Positions 6,501 to 6,765 of a stretch of DNA of 6,765 nucleotides are shown piece after piece (positions within the stretch are counted from its first letter, which is position 1; the number at the start of each line of letters is the position of its first letter). Source of the stretch: Verrucomicrobiota bacterium. Lineage in GTDB: Bacteria; Verrucomicrobiota; Verrucomicrobiia; Limisphaerales; UBA9464. A program made the translations under genes and the position numbers. The notes beneath the pieces were generated by a model. The model saw only the letters and a program-made list of their open reading frames with translations. It made no database searches and was not told where the DNA came from. Where the stretch lies: NCBI GenBank assembly GCA_947454295.1, contig CANGMO010000122.1, positions 1-6,765 of the forward strand. Direction: 5' to 3'.

Positions 6501-6621
6501 CGACCAGCAGCGCCAGCCAGGCAATGAAACAAAGGGATCGTTGGGCGACCACGTGGAGCACGCTCGAAACACTCCACAGGCGCCCCCTCCACCGCAAGCC
6601 CCCCAAAGATCCGATCTCCAA
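3580..6621 (-). CDS. Propeller-type sensor histidine kinase (Reg_prop x ~14, Y_Y_Y, TM, HisKA_3, HATPase_c)
   Basis: This 1013-residue membrane sensor has an export signal (hydrophobic core about 29-45, ending AVAAT). About 14 Reg_prop blades follow (about 55-650), 12 with a clear core Trp (81, 124, 161, 294, 337, 382, 420, 457, 495, 537, 579, 638) and two degenerate ones between 161 and 294; this suits two seven-bladed propellers. A Y_Y_Y domain (about 686-762) and one membrane helix (about 768-790) lead to HisKA_3, with phospho-acceptor His819 in RIARDIHDDVGS. HATPase_c has the N box with Glu930 and Asn934, DNGRGF (961-966) and GLGNMRQR (977-984), so it looks catalytically intact. Related periplasmic sensors in Bacteroidetes detect glycan fragments; the ligand here is unknown. 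Unlike those hybrids it has no fused receiver; the regulator is the next gene. The TTG at 6621 has GGAG eight bases upstream. GTG at 6561 or 6552 would give a more typical signal peptide, so the true start is uncertain. Confidence 0.95.
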   Translation of the reverse strand: MEIGSLGGLRWRGRLWSVSSVLHVVAQRSLCFIAWLALLVGAVAATPIPPSDYMIRTYTADDGLRNNAVFGITQDSDGYIWCATVAGLARFDGVRFTSFDRDDTPALKSRMIQSIQADGEGRLWVGNEHHALSLRENGVFRSITLPYDYAGISHDSAGNVWVHTFANISFRWPDGLTNSLPTVALPQGMQRCDWSGSGPDWGSMTDPKTGFIRCGVIRDGRLTPAADPQGTNEFKNALLVPRVRGGALLMSDGTPAWLIRQLQPDGTLSAPRRLPALPDTELMGVVEDAFGNLWIGFRELGLLRIAPDGTKRMFTKQDGLGSSRIRSFFFDREGNFWVATDGGGLSVLTPRRFKTYGAAEGLGTEIVYAVTPAPATQGGGLWIATHSSGMYRMQGGRFSAVPGFDSFPWSVYVDPRERLWVGDLTSGLYRKSAGAPESVYPPDRLTAVCGDGAGGVWAGGYALVHAKDGKGIQITNWPNFRIVGSLATERDGTLWIGTLSYGLWRYQGGQFREFNVEHGLANREVQSLYLDRDNVLWIGTGGGGLSRYKDGRFSNLTVANGLPDKSILGIAEDGLGSFWFTSVGGIFRLPRRDLEGFFAGQRSAVAPDRFDREDGLQTIQGTAQSQPKIAQTPDGQLWFASMRGLVSVNPAALPVNTNLPPLVIEQIQADGKVVAATPHRVIPPGTRRLEIHYTALSFTAPGKVRFRYRLEDQQEQWTEAGKERFAAFNGLGPGEHRFRVVACNNDGLWNEAGATLSFTVLPFFWETLWFRSGSAAATLGFAVWGASFVSQRKVRRRLAELERQRAVDLERARIARDIHDDVGSALTQLTLLGSPIEEDLGPDAAPGSANPRFGQIADLSREIVGKLDELVWTVNPRHDTTVGLVDYLTHHAEATLTPRGLRLHYRVDSGVAVVPIIAERRHQLFLAYKEAIANVIKHSGATEVFLRIRVKEAILEIEVEDNGRGFEPDKVNSTSEGLGNMRQRLVGIGGTCKIQNVPAGGICVQFRLPLSVP

Positions 6622-6676
6622 ACCCCCATCTCCGAGCTGCTAATCTCGGTCTGCGATCGGGTAGATCTTTCAACCC
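6622..6676. promoter_or_regulatory. Short divergent intergenic region
   Basis: This gap of at most about 90 bases, depending on the plus-strand start, separates the kinase from a divergent gene and must hold or overlap both promoters. On the minus strand GGAG (about 6630-6633) sits eight bases before the kinase TTG. A TTGAAA at 6673-6668 could be a -35 hexamer, but no good -10 follows at the usual spacing. Confidence 0.35.
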
Positions 6677-6765
6677 ATGCCCCGATCCGGTTTGATGTTC
6701 CCGATACGGATGAAAACCAACGAACTGAAGCGGGCCCTCAAAGCGGCCGTCACCGCCGCGGAAGC
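6677..6765 (+). CDS. N-terminus of an unidentified divergent gene (cut by window edge)
   Basis: An open frame starts after an in-frame TAG at 6662-6664 and stays open to the window edge. ATG codons at 6677, 6695 and 6710 share the frame and none has a clear Shine-Dalgarno. From 6710 the peptide begins MKTNELKRALKAAVTAAEA, an amphipathic alanine-rich helix. This resembles the first helix of inositol monophosphatase-family proteins, but 18-29 residues cannot establish a family and it may be unrelated. Divergent orientation to the kinase and the upstream stop make a real gene start plausible. Confidence 0.45.
   Translation, partial: MPRSGLMFPIRMKTNELKRALKAAVTAAE
6701..6714 (-). promoter_or_regulatory. 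Weak third copy of the candidate motif (TTCATCCGTATCGG)
   Basis: On the minus strand this shares the first eight bases, TTCATCCG, with the two identical 14-mers and lies about 80 bases upstream of the kinase TTG in the same orientation. The remaining six bases match poorly. It overlaps the start of the divergent gene. This is weak support for a common element upstream of all three minus-strand genes. Confidence 0.15.

Noticed and set aside
6642..6673. Sigma70 promoter for the kinase (TTGAAA as -35)
   Set aside because: No acceptable -10 hexamer at 16-18 bases; noted only inside the intergenic entry.

Overview
The window looks like a GC-rich bacterial chromosome, most likely from Verrucomicrobiota or a related PVC-group lineage. 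That is inference. It rests on three things: a periplasmic two-propeller/Y_Y_Y sensor kinase, a secreted discoidin-like repeat protein leading into a choice-of-anchor (ASH-type) domain, and a REP-like palindromic intergenic element. No marker gene fixes the taxon.

Layout, left to right. (1) Positions 1-2280, minus strand, hold one uninterrupted reading frame of 760 codons that runs off the left edge. It encodes an exported protein with a signal peptide, four tandem repeats of about 174 residues resembling galactose-binding/F5-8 type C modules, and the first part of a choice-of-anchor D/ASH domain. (2) Positions 2281-2844 are non-coding. They contain a compound palindromic element (2598-2747), a small imperfect hairpin (2757-2778) and five 8-bp tandem units (2797-2836). 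(3) Positions 2845-3501, minus, encode a NarL/LuxR-type response regulator. (4) Positions 3580-6621, minus, encode a large sensor histidine kinase: export signal, about 14 propeller blades, Y_Y_Y domain, one membrane helix, HisKA_3 and HATPase_c. (5) At the right edge, a plus-strand gene begins divergently from the kinase and is cut off after at most 29 codons.

How they may work together. Kinase and regulator form a two-component pair in kinase-then-regulator order, probably cotranscribed. They lie in the same reading frame and are separated by one TAG followed by 26 codons without a stop or standard start, so the pair looks like a split counterpart of a hybrid two-component system. The periplasmic propellers would sense an extracellular ligand, the kinase would phosphorylate Asp63 of the regulator, and the LuxR-type domain would bind DNA. 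The exported repeat protein downstream is a plausible but unproven target. A 14-bp sequence occurs identically upstream of both the regulator and the repeat protein, with a weaker variant upstream of the kinase.

Nothing here is a proven new system. The points most worth following up are the tandem discoidin-like repeat protein, the near-fusion of kinase and regulator, and the palindromic element.
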